Positions 1 through 8,525 of a stretch of 26,823 nt of DNA are shown in pieces. Under the pieces are notes generated by a model. That model made no database searches and was not told where the DNA came from. It saw only the letters and a list, made by a program, of their open reading frames with translations. Made by a program: the position numbers and the translations under genes. The stretch comes from Planctomycetaceae bacterium (GTDB lineage Bacteria; Planctomycetota; Planctomycetia; Pirellulales; UBA1268). The stretch is taken from NCBI GenBank assembly GCA_005789975.1, contig SXWC01000035.1, forward strand, positions 1-26,823, in the 5' to 3' direction. The stretch's first letter is position 1, and every line of letters starts with the position of its first letter.

Positions 1-1105
1 CGGTGTCGACCAGCGCCGTGGCCACGATCGTCAGCGACCCCCCCTCCTCCACCTTGCGCGCGCTGCCGAAGAAACGCTTGGGCCGCTGCAGGGCGCCGGA
101 ATCGACGCCGCCGGAGAGGATCTTGCCGGAGTTGGGCACCTCCGAGTTCCAGGCCCGGGCCAGCCGGGTGATGGAGTCGAGGAAGATCACCACGTCACGG
201 CCGTATTCGACGAGCCGCTTCGCCTTCTCGATCACCATGTCGGCCACCTGGATGTGGCGGCTCGAGTTCTCGTCGAAGGTCGAGCTGATCACCTCGCACG
301 ACGGCCCCTTCACCTGCCGTTCCATGTCGGTGACCTCCTCCGGCCGCTCGTCGATGAGGAGCATGAAGACGTAGGCCTCGGGATAGTTGGCGAGCACCGC
401 CTTGGCCATCTTCTGCAGGAGGATCGTCTTGCCCGCACGCGGCGGGCTCACGATCAGCCCGCGCTGGCCGAAGCCGATCGGCACGATCAGGTCGACGACC
501 CGCGTCGCGATCTCCGCGGTCGTGGTCTCCATCACGATCCGCTCGTCGGGATGCAGCGGCGTGAGCTCGTCGAAGAACACGCGGGTGGTCAGCTTCGCGG
601 GATCCTCGCCATTGATCGCCTCCACCCGCAGCAGGGCGAAATACCGCTCGCTCTCCTTCGGCGGGCGGATCTGCCCGGCCACGCTCATGCCGTTGCGGAG
701 ACCGAAGCGGCGTACCTGGCTCGGCGACACGTAGATGTCGTCGGGGCACGAGAGGTAGTGGGCGTCGGCACTCCGCAGGAATCCGAAGCCGTCGGGCAGG
801 ATCTCGAGGGTGCCCTCGCCGAACATCAGGCCGTTGAGCTTGACCCGCTCCTTGAGGATCCGGAACACGAGATCCTGCTTCTTGGCACCGGTCACGTCTC
901 CCAGGTTCTCGGCCCGGGCCAGATCGACCAGTTCCTGCATCGACAGGTTTTGCAGGCTCGTGATGAAGGTATCGCCCTTCTTCAGCGACTCGTAATGGCC
1001 CGTGACGTCGAGACCTTCCTTGACCTCGGCGGCGATCTCCTCGGCGAGCGAGAGCGGTTCGTCATCGCCGTCGTCCCGCGGGGCATTGGGGGTGGAGTTC
1101 ATCAT
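1..1105 (-). CDS. rho: Transcription termination factor Rho, C-terminus cut by window edge
   Basis: Rho is a hexameric RNA-dependent ATPase/helicase that ends transcription of untranslated RNA. I translated the minus strand directly; 368 residues are visible and roughly the last 80-90 of a normal Rho are missing. The protein tracks E. coli Rho closely: an N-terminal RNA-binding half with [15 protein letters not shown] and [13 protein letters not shown], the [14 protein letters not shown] stretch, a P-loop (SPPRAGKT), [13 protein letters not shown], and [19 protein letters not shown] followed by the [11 protein letters not shown]alker B region. It ends in the [14 protein letters not shown] segment. 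Two adjacent ATGs (1105 and 1102) are possible starts; neither has a clear Shine-Dalgarno. It lies 219 nt downstream of coaE on the same strand, with a C-rich leader that may carry its own promoter or self-regulation. The family assignment is certain. Confidence 0.97.
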   Translation of the reverse strand, partial: MMNSTPNAPRDDGDDEPLSLAEEIAAEVKEGLDVTGHYESLKKGDTFITSLQNLSMQELVDLARAENLGDVTGAKKQDLVFRILKERVKLNGLMFGEGTLEILPDGFGFLRSADAHYLSCPDDIYVSPSQVRRFGLRNGMSVAGQIRPPKESERYFALLRVEAINGEDPAKLTTRVFFDELTPLHPDERIVMETTTAEIATRVVDLIVPIGFGQRGLIVSPPRAGKTILLQKMAKAVLANYPEAYVFMLLIDERPEEVTDMERQVKGPSCEVISSTFDENSSRHIQVADMVIEKAKRLVEYGRDVVIFLDSITRLARAWNSEVPNSGKILSGGVDSGALQRPKRFFGSARKVEEGGSLTIVATALVDT

Positions 1106-1127
1106 GGTGCACCGGGGGGCCGCGGCG

Positions 1128-1210
1128 TCGAGGGACCGCGAAGAAGGAGGGAGGGACCGACTCGGATGTGTCGAAGGAGAACGAAAGCGGGAGGGTCAAA
1201 ACAACAACGA
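1128..1210 (-). promoter_or_regulatory. C-rich, G-poor leader of rho (rut-like)
   Basis: The coaE-rho gap read on the minus strand is strongly pyrimidine-rich. In 1141-1200 I count 26 C and only 8 G on that strand, in a genome where C and G are otherwise balanced. Just upstream is a T-rich tract (rc of 1195-1210). Rho loads on unstructured C-rich, G-poor RNA, and rho leaders in other bacteria are autoregulated by Rho, so this may be a self-recognition site. That role is inference; only the composition is seen. Confidence 0.4.
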
Positions 1211-1324
1211 CACGGCCCTTGGCAGCGGGCTGCGGAGCCACACGGCCACGGTGCATCGATCGGTGACTTGGACCCCGGGCGGGAATCGGCCGGAAAGACG
1301 ACGATGCGCGAGCTGCCGCGGCTG

Positions 1325-1954
1325 TCAGGCGCCGCGCCATTCGTCGAGGATCCGACCGACCTGCAGCCGAGTATAAGCAGGATCGCCCGAGGCATCCACG
1401 CAACTGGTATTTGCCGCCGTCGCGGGCCGCCTGTAACCCCGCTCCCAGGCACGGTCCCGGGCGATCGCCTGCGTCTCCGACCAACCCCGCGAGGCCAGAC
1501 GCCGCCGCCTCACAGACTCTTCACAATCCACGATGACCAGCCGATCGCAGAGGTCATCCCAACCCGCCTGCACGAGCAGTGGCACGTCCAAAACGACGAA
1601 CTCCGGGGATGCGCCCCCGGCCCGGCGTTCGCGAATCGAGGCGAGCCGCTCCGCGACCCGCCGCCGCACCCGGGGGTGCACGATGCCCTCGAGCGCGCGA
1701 AGCGAATCCTCGCCGGCCCCGTCGCGGCCGAAGACGAGTCCGGCGAGCGCCCCCCTGTGGACATGCCCCTCGTCGTCGAGCACTCCGGCACCGAATCGTT
1801 CCACGACCTCGCGGATCACGACCGGGTCGTCGAGCACCTCGTGGGCCAGGGCGTCGGCGTCGATGACGGTGGCGCCCCGCTCGGCGAACAAACGCGCCAC
1901 GGTCGACTTCCCCGCGCCAATCCGGCCCACCAGTCCGACGACGATCATGGTCAT
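1325..1954 (-). CDS. coaE: Dephospho-CoA kinase
   Basis: Phosphorylates the 3' hydroxyl of dephospho-CoA with ATP, the last step of coenzyme A synthesis, in the cytoplasm. The 209-residue length is normal for the family. The start MTMIVVGLVG leads directly into the P-loop GRIGAGKST. It is followed by the substrate-region motif ATVIDADALAHEVL, then GIVHPRVRRR, the DVPLLVQAGWDDLCD segment and the adenine-side region with the VIVDCEE strand. The C-terminal ANTSCVDASGD-type turn is also present. The ATG at 1954 overlaps the polA stop as ATGA, so translation is probably coupled to polA. A second in-frame ATG lies at 1948. The longer open frame running upstream inside polA is a G+C artefact and was not used. 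Confidence 0.95.
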   Translation of the reverse strand: MTMIVVGLVGRIGAGKSTVARLFAERGATVIDADALAHEVLDDPVVIREVVERFGAGVLDDEGHVHRGALAGLVFGRDGAGEDSLRALEGIVHPRVRRRVAERLASIRERRAGGASPEFVVLDVPLLVQAGWDDLCDRLVIVDCEESVRRRRLASRGWSETQAIARDRAWERGYRRPATAANTSCVDASGDPAYTRLQVGRILDEWRGA

Positions 1955-4752
1955 TCGCACTCCGCCCAGGTGCCCCCCGCCTGCACCGAGACCTCGATCG
2001 GGACCGAGAGGACGAGCGCCGACCGCATCTCCTCCACGACGAGCCGCTCGACGTCGGCCACCTCCTCGGCCGGAGCCTCGAGCAGGAGTTCGTCGTGGAT
2101 CTGGAGCACCAGGGCGGTCCGCCGGCGTTCCGCACGGAGCCGGCCATCGACCCGCAGCATCGCGAGTTTGATCAGATCGGCGGCCGATCCCTGCACCACG
2201 GTGTTGACGGCCTCCCGCTCGGGGAGCGTGAGGGACATCACGCCCGAGGCATTTCTCCGCTTGCCGCGGTCGCGGACCCCCGTGATCCGACGCCGGCGGC
2301 CGAGGATGGTGGTCACGGAGCCGTCTTGTCGGCAGCGGTCGAGGGCGTCGTCCATGAAGGCCGAGGCCCCCTCGAAGACCCGGAAGTAGCCGGCGATGAA
2401 CTCCGCCGCGTCGGCCTGCGGGATGCCGAGGGCCCGCGCGAGCCCGAAGGCCGACTGGCCGTACAGAATGCCGAAGTTCACCGCCTTGGCGACCCGCCGC
2501 ATCGCGGGCGTGACGCTGGCCGCGTCGATCCCATGCACGCTCGCCGCCGTCCGGGTGTGGATGTCCTCGCCCGCCGCAAACGCCGCCTTCATCGCGGCAT
2601 CCCCGGAGAGATGCGCCAGGACCCGCAGCTCGATCTGCGAATAGTCGGCGGCCACGAACCGCCAGCCGGGCTCGCCGGGCAGGAAAGCGGCCCTGATCTG
2701 CTGCCCTTCGGCGGTCCGCGTGGGGATGTTCTGCAGATTCGGGTCGCTCGAGCTGAGCCGGCCCGTCGCGGTCACCGTTTGGTTGAAAGACGTGTGAACG
2801 CGGCCCGAAGACGGATCGACGAGCGCCGGCAGGGCATCGACGTAGGTGCTCTTGAGCTTCGCGTATTTTCGATGCTCGAGCAGCTTCGCCGGCAGCGGGT
2901 GGAGCGGGGCGAGCTGCTCGAGCACCTCCGCGTCGGTGCTCGGGCCGGTCTTGCCCCGCTTCACCACCGGCAGACCAAGCTCGTCGAAGAGCACCGTCCG
3001 CAGTTGCAGCGGCGACGCGATCGCAAAGGGGCGGCCGGCGAGCGCGTGAATCTCGCGCTCGAGCTCCTCGAGCCGGATCGCGTATTCGGCGGACAGGGCG
3101 GCAAGCGCCGCGGAATCGATCCGGACCCCACGCACCTCCATGTCGGCGAGCACCGCAGCCAGCGGCATCTCGACCGTCGCGAACAGCCGGGCGAGCCCCT
3201 GCGATTCCAGCAGCGACGGCAGCCGCGCGGCGAGCTCCTGCACGAGTCGGCAATGCGCGGCCGCCGGCCGGGGCTCGAGCGGATGATCGACCTCGGCCGC
3301 CGCGGCGGGATCGTCGATCGTGACACCGTGGCGGATCGCCGTCTCGGTGAGGCCGAGATTCCGCTCCCCGGCTTCCAGCAGATAGGCGGCGAGCAGCGTG
3401 TCGAACGAGCCGCCGGCCAGCCGGATGCCGAGCGTTCGCAGGGCCACCTCCTGCCGCTTGAGATCGTGCCCCCACTTGGGAACGCCGGCGTCCGCGAGCA
3501 GGCCGCGGAGATCGTCATTCGACGCGAGCGACGCGGCGTCGAACCAGCCGCATGCGTCGCCCGCGGCGAGCGTGGCGGCCAGGGGACGGGCGAGAATCGT
3601 CCCGCCCGAGGGCCGCACCACGCAGAGCGTGAGCGGTCCGGCGGCCCGCAAGCGGGCGACGACGGCGGCGACCTCCTCCGCCCCGCGCGGTTCTTCGACC
3701 GCGATCGGACGCGGCAGCGGCCGGGGGGTGGCCTCGGGCGTGGCAGGCTCCGCGTCGAACATGTCGAAGAGCGTTCTCGCCGCCGGAACCCTCGCCGCCG
3801 GAACCCTCACCGCCTCGACCGGGGCCGCCGGCTCGGCGGACGAGGCCCTGCCCCCGCCGCCCCGCACCACGCGGTCGAGGAGGCTCCGGAAGCCGAACGT
3901 CCGCAGGAGGTCGGCGAGCGCGGCGGAATCGGGCGGATGCAGCGCGCCGGACGCCCAGGGAATCGTCAGCGGCACCGCCCGCTCCAGCATGATCAGCCGG
4001 CGGCCGGCCCGCGCGGTGTCGCCGTGAGCGGCGAGGTTTTCCTTGCGTTTGGCCCCTTGCACGGCGTCGATGTTGGCGAGCAGCGTGTCGAGCGTGCCAT
4101 ATTTCTGCAGCAGTTCCGACGCGATCTTGGGGCCGATCCCCGGAACGCCCGGCACGTTGTCGATGCTGTCGCCGACGAGTGACAGGAAATCGACGACCTG
4201 ACCGGGCCCGATCCCCCATTCCGCCCTGAGTTCATCGACGCCGAGCGGTTTGTTGGTGCGGAGATTGAGCAGTCGCACGTGCGGCCCGAGCAGCTGCCTC
4301 GCGTCTTTGTCGGACGTGGCGATCGTGCAGTCGCCGCCGGCGGACACCGTCTGCGTGGCCAGCGTGGCCAGCACGTCGTCGGCCTCGTAACCCGGCAGTT
4401 CGAGGCACGGGATGCCGAACACCTCGAGCAGCCGGCGCACGAGCGGAATCTGCGGCACGAGGTCGGCGGGCATCTCGGCCCGGTTGGCCTTGTAGGCCTC
4501 GAACATCTCGTGGCGAAAGGTCGGCCCCGGCGGGTCCATCGCGCAGAAGAGATAGTCAGGCTTCTTTTTCTCGACGATGTCGAGCAGGTCGCGGGTCAGC
4601 CCAAACACCACGGACACCGGCGTGCCATCGGCCGCCGTCATCTCGGGCAGCGCGTGGAAGAGTTGGTAGACCCGTGACAGCGTGTCGATCGCCCACACGG
4701 TCTTGCCGTGCAGGTCGGGCGTCGCTTCGGCGGCCGGTGCGTCGATGATCAT
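1951..4752 (-). CDS. polA: DNA polymerase I with degenerate 3'-5' exonuclease
   Basis: Repair and Okazaki-fragment polymerase, 933 residues, full length. Residues 1-290 are the 5' nuclease (AIDTLSRVYQLFHALP, GYEADDVLATLA, TSDKDARQLL, GDSIDNVPGVPGIGPK). Residues about 540-933 are the polymerase: motif A DYSQIELR with Asp about 703, motif B RRVAKAVNFGILYG with Lys about 756 and Phe about 760, and motif C QIHDEL with His-Asp-Glu 886-888. The middle domain keeps the fold, but the metal-binding residues of Exo I (DTE), Exo II (the Asp in the LKYD position reads LKRQ) and Exo III (YxxxD) are gone, so proofreading is probably absent, as in Taq polymerase. A linker around residues 310-325 holds an in-frame duplication, VPAARVPAAR. 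The gene sits 48 nt downstream of the diadenylate cyclase-like gene and overlaps coaE by 4 nt. Confidence 0.97.
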   Translation of the reverse strand: MIIDAPAAEATPDLHGKTVWAIDTLSRVYQLFHALPEMTAADGTPVSVVFGLTRDLLDIVEKKKPDYLFCAMDPPGPTFRHEMFEAYKANRAEMPADLVPQIPLVRRLLEVFGIPCLELPGYEADDVLATLATQTVSAGGDCTIATSDKDARQLLGPHVRLLNLRTNKPLGVDELRAEWGIGPGQVVDFLSLVGDSIDNVPGVPGIGPKIASELLQKYGTLDTLLANIDAVQGAKRKENLAAHGDTARAGRRLIMLERAVPLTIPWASGALHPPDSAALADLLRTFGFRSLLDRVVRGGGGRASSAEPAAPVEAVRVPAARVPAARTLFDMFDAEPATPEATPRPLPRPIAVEEPRGAEEVAAVVARLRAAGPLTLCVVRPSGGTILARPLAATLAAGDACGWFDAASLASNDDLRGLLADAGVPKWGHDLKRQEVALRTLGIRLAGGSFDTLLAAYLLEAGERNLGLTETAIRHGVTIDDPAAAAEVDHPLEPRPAAAHCRLVQELAARLPSLLESQGLARLFATVEMPLAAVLADMEVRGVRIDSAALAALSAEYAIRLEELEREIHALAGRPFAIASPLQLRTVLFDELGLPVVKRGKTGPSTDAEVLEQLAPLHPLPAKLLEHRKYAKLKSTYVDALPALVDPSSGRVHTSFNQTVTATGRLSSSDPNLQNIPTRTAEGQQIRAAFLPGEPGWRFVAADYSQIELRVLAHLSGDAAMKAAFAAGEDIHTRTAASVHGIDAASVTPAMRRVAKAVNFGILYGQSAFGLARALGIPQADAAEFIAGYFRVFEGASAFMDDALDRCRQDGSVTTILGRRRRITGVRDRGKRRNASGVMSLTLPEREAVNTVVQGSAADLIKLAMLRVDGRLRAERRRTALVLQIHDELLLEAPAEEVADVERLVVEEMRSALVLSVPIEVSVQAGGTWAECE
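3777..3810. repeat. Short in-frame tandem repeat inside polA
   Basis: A 15-bp unit (ctcgccgccggaacc) is repeated twice and then partly again. It gives VPAARVPAAR in the linker between the 5' nuclease and the degenerate exonuclease domain of PolA. It looks like recent slippage in a flexible linker. Confidence 0.7.
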
Positions 4753-4800
4753 GACGCGGTCAGCATACCCCGCACCCTCGCCCGGGGCTCACCGCAGCGG

Positions 4801-5730
4801 TCAGTCACCGCTCGGGGGCTCGTACTCGAAGTCTTTCCACTTCATGGCCCGGCGGAAGGGCTCGATCCGGAGCATCACCTCGCCGTTTTGGAAGATGCGG
4901 ACGGTGCCGCTCGTCTCGCTGACCGCCACGGCCACGCTCTTCGTGCGGCGGGTGACGGCCGCGGCGGCCCAGTGACGGGCGCCGAGCCCCTTCGACACGG
5001 AGACATTCTCGGCGGAGGCGTCGATGTAGCGGGCCGCGGCTTCGACGGTGGCGTCGGAGCCGATCACGAAGGCGCCGTCGAGCTGGGCGATCTCCTTGAT
5101 GCCTTCACGAACGCGGGGATCGGTGAGCCGCCGCTCCGCACGACCGTAGCCGCGAACCGGATCGAAGCCGGCGGAGTGGCTCGATTGGATCACCTTTCGC
5201 GTGTCGCCGACGACGAACAGCGTGCCGACCGGCTTGCCTTCACGGCCCTCGCGGCCGATCTCGACGGCCAGATCGACGACCAGTTTGAGCGTCTCGAGCG
5301 GCACCTTGGTCTCGAGGTTCCGCAGGTCGCGGCTGGTGAGTTGGCCGAGATGCTCCTCCAGACGCAGCAGGCTGACGGAGTCGACCGTGCCGGCCTCGAA
5401 GCCGCTGTAAACGGCCACCACCTGGGCGTCGGCTCCGATGATCTCCGCGGCCACGCACTCGAGCAGCGCCTGCGCCAGACGTTCGTGAACCGGCAGGCCC
5501 GAAACGTCGAGCGTGACCTGCTTGATGCCGTGGTCGGAGGCGCCGGCGAGATGGGCCTCGTCGTCGGCGGCCACGAGCACCGGCCCGGAGTGTGCGAGTT
5601 GTCGCACCCGCGCCCAGTCGAGACGCTCGTCGACGAGCAGCAGGATCGCCTCGGCCGACGTCGACTCGAAGAGCCGGACGGCGGCGTCGAGAAGACGCTC
5701 GAGTTGGGGGGTGACGTCGGCCGCTGTCAT
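4801..5730 (-). CDS. Diadenylate cyclase-like protein (DisA_N/DAC domain, DacZ-like)
   Basis: 309 residues. The C-terminal part carries the DAC signature: DGAFVIGSD (Asp-Gly-Ala 218-220), then KGLGARHW (252-254) and VSETSGTVRIFQNG. DAC proteins condense two ATP into the second messenger c-di-AMP. The N-terminal half (about 1-200) is a separate alpha/beta region, an arrangement like the archaeal DacZ type rather than the DNA-scanning DisA, because no helix-hairpin-helix domain is present. The canonical ATP-contacting RHR motif reads RHW here, so activity is probable but not certain. I chose the ATG at 5730 because GGAG lies 7 nt upstream; the longer frame from 5802 adds a proline/serine-rich tail with no similarity. 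It is first in the run with polA, coaE and rho, suggesting a link between c-di-AMP and DNA maintenance. Confidence 0.82.
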   Translation of the reverse strand: MTAADVTPQLERLLDAAVRLFESTSAEAILLLVDERLDWARVRQLAHSGPVLVAADDEAHLAGASDHGIKQVTLDVSGLPVHERLAQALLECVAAEIIGADAQVVAVYSGFEAGTVDSVSLLRLEEHLGQLTSRDLRNLETKVPLETLKLVVDLAVEIGREGREGKPVGTLFVVGDTRKVIQSSHSAGFDPVRGYGRAERRLTDPRVREGIKEIAQLDGAFVIGSDATVEAAARYIDASAENVSVSKGLGARHWAAAAVTRRTKSVAVAVSETSGTVRIFQNGEVMLRIEPFRRAMKWKDFEYEPPSGD

Positions 5731-5860
5731 GAACCCGCTCCAGGCGTGCCGTGAAGGCGCGGTGCGGGACGGATGGGCCGCCGGATCGCCGGATGCTCGC
5801 ACGGAAGGCCCCGCCGCCGAAGCCTACGCGGCAGGGGGGCGTGGTTCAAGGACGACGGGC

Positions 5861-7513
5861 CTATCGACGAGTCGACGTGCCCTCGCCGTCGCCGCGGCCC
5901 GGCTCCGGTCGATCGGCGATCATGGCGGGCGGTGCCGAGGCCTTCATCGAGCCATTGTAGGCGGCGATGCCGCCCGGCAGCACCACGCCCCAGGCCCTTT
6001 CCTGGTAGATGTTCAGCGAGTGAAGGGCATGGCCGAGCGGGCCGATCTTCCACTCCCGCGAGGGCGCGCTGGCCAGCGCGCCGCAGAGATACTCCGCCGC
6101 CGCGACGACCCGCGGCTCGTAGAGCCGCTCCTGATCGAGCGAGGAGACGAGCCATTCGAGGATGTGGCCCGTGGTCTGAATCTTGCGGTCGATGTCGTCC
6201 TCGCGGTCGGCGTGATACTTGAACCACTCCGTGCTGAACGAGCCGTCGCGATTCTGGAGTTTCGTGAGGGCGAAGTTCTGGTAGTCGCGAACATACCTGT
6301 CGGCCCGCAGGTAGGGGCCGTCGAGTTGGCCGGTGGCCCGCAGCCGCCGCTGGCAACCGTACGCGAGGCCGAAGAGCCGGTGCGTGCCGCCGCACGGCGC
6401 CCCGCGGATGGGCTGTGCGATCTCCTCCTCGACGAGTCGCGGCAGCGACCACTTCTCCCCGTTGCGACTCTCCCAGGTCGCTTCGGTGGGGAGGTAATGC
6501 GCCAGGGCGATGAGGGCGAACGTGAGTTCCGTCTTCGACTTGCAGGCCTGCTTTTCCTCCTCGATCAGGTCCGCGACGGTGAACGTCCTGCCCTGGACGG
6601 TGAGGGGCGAGTTGGCGGCGACGCGGCACTGCGCGAGGATCGCGAGATACTGCGCGGAGTGGCCCTGCACGCCGACGCCCTTGAGGGCCACGATCCGATC
6701 ATCCGCCGCGGCGAGCATCACCTGCCCGCGGCAGCGGCCGCCCATGTTCGACCAGCCGATCGCGCTCGCCAGATCGCCGGCCGGGCCGCCGACGCGAACC
6801 TGCGTGGGGATGCCAAACGCGATGAATCCGTGCATGACCTCCCAGGGCGTGTGCTCCGCCGTGTTGAGCGGCCGTCTCTGGTAGGTGGCGAGTGTCTGCG
6901 CGATCCGGCGCCGCAGCTGCTCGAACCGCCGCGTGGCGGGGGGAGGCGCGCCGGTGGGCTGGAGCCGCGTCACGACGAGCGGCGGCGTCTGGCGGCGGCC
7001 CGCCGGCGACGGCTTCACGACGGCGGTCTGCGGCGGCTGAGGCATCGGCCGCCGCCGGGGGATGTATTCCGGATTCGAGGCGTCTTCGATGACCTTGCCT
7101 GCGGCGGTCTTCAGCGACTTGCCGAAGGCGACCGCGTCGGCCACGGTCGGCTTCTTCGCGGGCGAGGCCGGCTTGGCCGTGGTCGCGTCGGCCCGTTTCA
7201 CCGTCGTCTTGGTCGCCCCCTTGGCCTGCAGGCGGGCCTGCCGTTCGGCCGCCTGACGATCGACCTCATCCTGCGACGGCGGCTGCGGCAAGGCGATGAA
7301 GGGAGGCGTCGGCTCGGCCTTCTTCAGCAACCCCTCGAAGAATCCCCCGCGGGTCCGCGTCGGAGGCGCCGCGAAGGCCTGCCAGCCGAACGACGTCGCC
7401 AGGCACGAGGCTGCGATCAGAACCGGCAGCACGCAGCGGCGACGACACGGCGGTGAACACGGGACACACGCCGAATGGTTCGGCGCCCGAGGAGTTACGT
7501 CTTGGTTGGGCAT
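5861..7513 (-). CDS. Secreted protein of unknown function, planctomycete type
   Basis: 550 residues from the ATG at 7513. Residues about 25-47 form a hydrophobic signal segment (VLPVLIAASCLATSFGWQAFA) after an arginine-rich start. A Lys/Ala/Pro/Thr-rich linker (roughly 60-180) follows, then a folded domain of about 350 residues with repeated helical pairs and phrases such as HTPWEVMHGFIAFG, GHSAQYLAILAQ and TELTFALIALAHYLP. NRDGSFSTEWFKY and TTGHILEWLVSSL follow. The pattern recalls an alpha/alpha-barrel (prenyltransferase or terpene-cyclase-like) fold, but I see no catalytic motif and give no function. The frame stays open to 7702, but that extension has no signal character. No clear Shine-Dalgarno. 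It is 204 nt downstream of the HEAT lipoprotein gene on the same strand. Confidence 0.75.
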   Translation of the reverse strand: MPNQDVTPRAPNHSACVPCSPPCRRRCVLPVLIAASCLATSFGWQAFAAPPTRTRGGFFEGLLKKAEPTPPFIALPQPPSQDEVDRQAAERQARLQAKGATKTTVKRADATTAKPASPAKKPTVADAVAFGKSLKTAAGKVIEDASNPEYIPRRRPMPQPPQTAVVKPSPAGRRQTPPLVVTRLQPTGAPPPATRRFEQLRRRIAQTLATYQRRPLNTAEHTPWEVMHGFIAFGIPTQVRVGGPAGDLASAIGWSNMGGRCRGQVMLAAADDRIVALKGVGVQGHSAQYLAILAQCRVAANSPLTVQGRTFTVADLIEEEKQACKSKTELTFALIALAHYLPTEATWESRNGEKWSLPRLVEEEIAQPIRGAPCGGTHRLFGLAYGCQRRLRATGQLDGPYLRADRYVRDYQNFALTKLQNRDGSFSTEWFKYHADREDDIDRKIQTTGHILEWLVSSLDQERLYEPRVVAAAEYLCGALASAPSREWKIGPLGHALHSLNIYQERAWGVVLPGGIAAYNGSMKASAPPAMIADRPEPGRGDGEGTSTRR

Positions 7514-7717
7514 CGCGCACTGCGGTCGGGGGCTGGGATCACACGGCGTGTGTTCGGGGTATCGACCGCCCGACCGCCCGAAACGTTGCCCGTGCCGAAA
7601 CAAGCCGACGGGTCGGGCCAGTTTGCCTCGACCACGCAGACGGCCCCACCTGTCAGGCAGCCGTGAAGCCCCAGGGGCCGCCGCGGGGGTGGGAGCCTCC
7701 ACCGCCGGCCCGGCTGA

Positions 7718-8431
7718 TCAGAACAGCTTGCGAAACTCCTCGGCGACCGACCATTCAGCCGCCGATCCGGCCGGATCCGCGGCCCACTCCCGCCACTTGT
7801 TGACGTCGTCGCCGAGGTCTCGGCCGCTCACCTTCTTGAGGGCCGCCACGGCCCTGTATTGCACGGCGGGATCGGAATCCTCGAGCGCCTTGGCGAGGAC
7901 GGGAATCGCCTGCTGATCGCCGAGTTGCCCCAACTCCCGCAGGGCCCGGAGGCGGACGTCGATTTCCTGATCGCTGCGATACCGCGTGGCGAGCAGTTCG
8001 ACCGCCTCGGGCCCGCCCCGGGTCCGCCAGACGGTGCAGGCCGCCATGCGGACGCGAGGGTCGGGATCTTCAAGGCCCCCCTTGCAGATCGCAACGGCCG
8101 ACGGCGTCTCGAACTCCGCGACCGTCTCCAGGATCACGCACCGCACGCGGGGATCGTGCTCCTCCAGCATGCTCTTCACCTGGCCGCTCGTGAACTCGGC
8201 CTTCTCGGCATGGGTGCCGGCCTTTGCCTTGGCGGCATCGGCGGCGAGCGTCTCGATCCGCTGATCCGCCGTGGACCCGTATTTCCGCTGTTCTTCGAGC
8301 GTTTTCTCGCTGGTTGTCAGCGTCTTCCAGGTCTTGCAGCCCGACAGCAGCGGAGAGCAGGCGACCGCGGCGATCACGGCCAAGCCGCCGGCAGCGCGGC
8401 CCAGTTTGCGGCCCGGTTTGCAGAGCTTCAT
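7718..8431 (-). CDS. HEAT-repeat lipoprotein
   Basis: 237 residues with a lipoprotein signal peptide: a positive start (MKLCKPGRKLGR), a hydrophobic core and the lipobox LLSGC with Cys at 32. The mature part is charged at first (residues 33-85), then carries HEAT/PBS-lyase-like repeats, seen as recurring DPRVRCVILETVAEF, DPDPRVRMAACTVW, DVRLRALRELGQLG and DPAVQYRAVAALKKV. Such proteins usually act as scaffolds in the cell envelope; no specific partner is visible. GGAGG lies 9 nt upstream of the ATG, an unusually clear ribosome binding site for this window. The gene is transcribed divergently from the DUF1570 gene across 94 bp containing a strong dyad. Confidence 0.85.
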   Translation of the reverse strand: MKLCKPGRKLGRAAGGLAVIAAVACSPLLSGCKTWKTLTTSEKTLEEQRKYGSTADQRIETLAADAAKAKAGTHAEKAEFTSGQVKSMLEEHDPRVRCVILETVAEFETPSAVAICKGGLEDPDPRVRMAACTVWRTRGGPEAVELLATRYRSDQEIDVRLRALRELGQLGDQQAIPVLAKALEDSDPAVQYRAVAALKKVSGRDLGDDVNKWREWAADPAGSAAEWSVAEEFRKLF

Positions 8432-8482
8432 CTCGACCAGCCTCCAGGGGGCGTGGGAGACTAGCGGTGCCCCGGGGCGGCC

Positions 8483-8510
8483 GAAAGGTCAACCCGACGG
8501 CTGACCTTTC
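8483..8510. promoter_or_regulatory. Strong dyad in the divergent intergenic region
   Basis: Perfect 9-bp arms, GAAAGGTCA and TGACCTTTC, are separated by 10 nt. As minus-strand RNA the stem extends to 12 bp through one G-U pair, closed by a GUCG tetraloop. It lies 52 nt upstream of the lipoprotein ATG (8431) and 15 nt upstream of the first possible start of the DUF1570 gene (8526). It could be an operator shared by the two divergent genes or a leader hairpin of the lipoprotein mRNA. No T-tract follows, so a terminator is less likely. Confidence 0.6.
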
Positions 8511-8525
8511 ACCGACGGCAAAAAC

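Noticed and set aside
254..2389. Open frame of 711 codons on the plus strand
   Set aside because: It runs antisense to rho, coaE and polA, is Arg/His/Pro-rich with no domain, and is explained by G+C-rich codons on the coding strand.
2095..4182. Open frame of 695 codons on the plus strand
   Set aside because: Fully antisense to polA, low-complexity charged composition, no recognisable motif.
5825..5860. TTGAAC and TAGGCT boxes 17 nt apart on the minus strand before the diadenylate cyclase-like gene
   Set aside because: The -10 match is only three of six bases; not convincing.
5513..7456. Open frame of 647 codons on the plus strand
   Set aside because: Antisense to the diadenylate cyclase-like gene and the secreted protein gene; Arg/Gly-rich and without domains.
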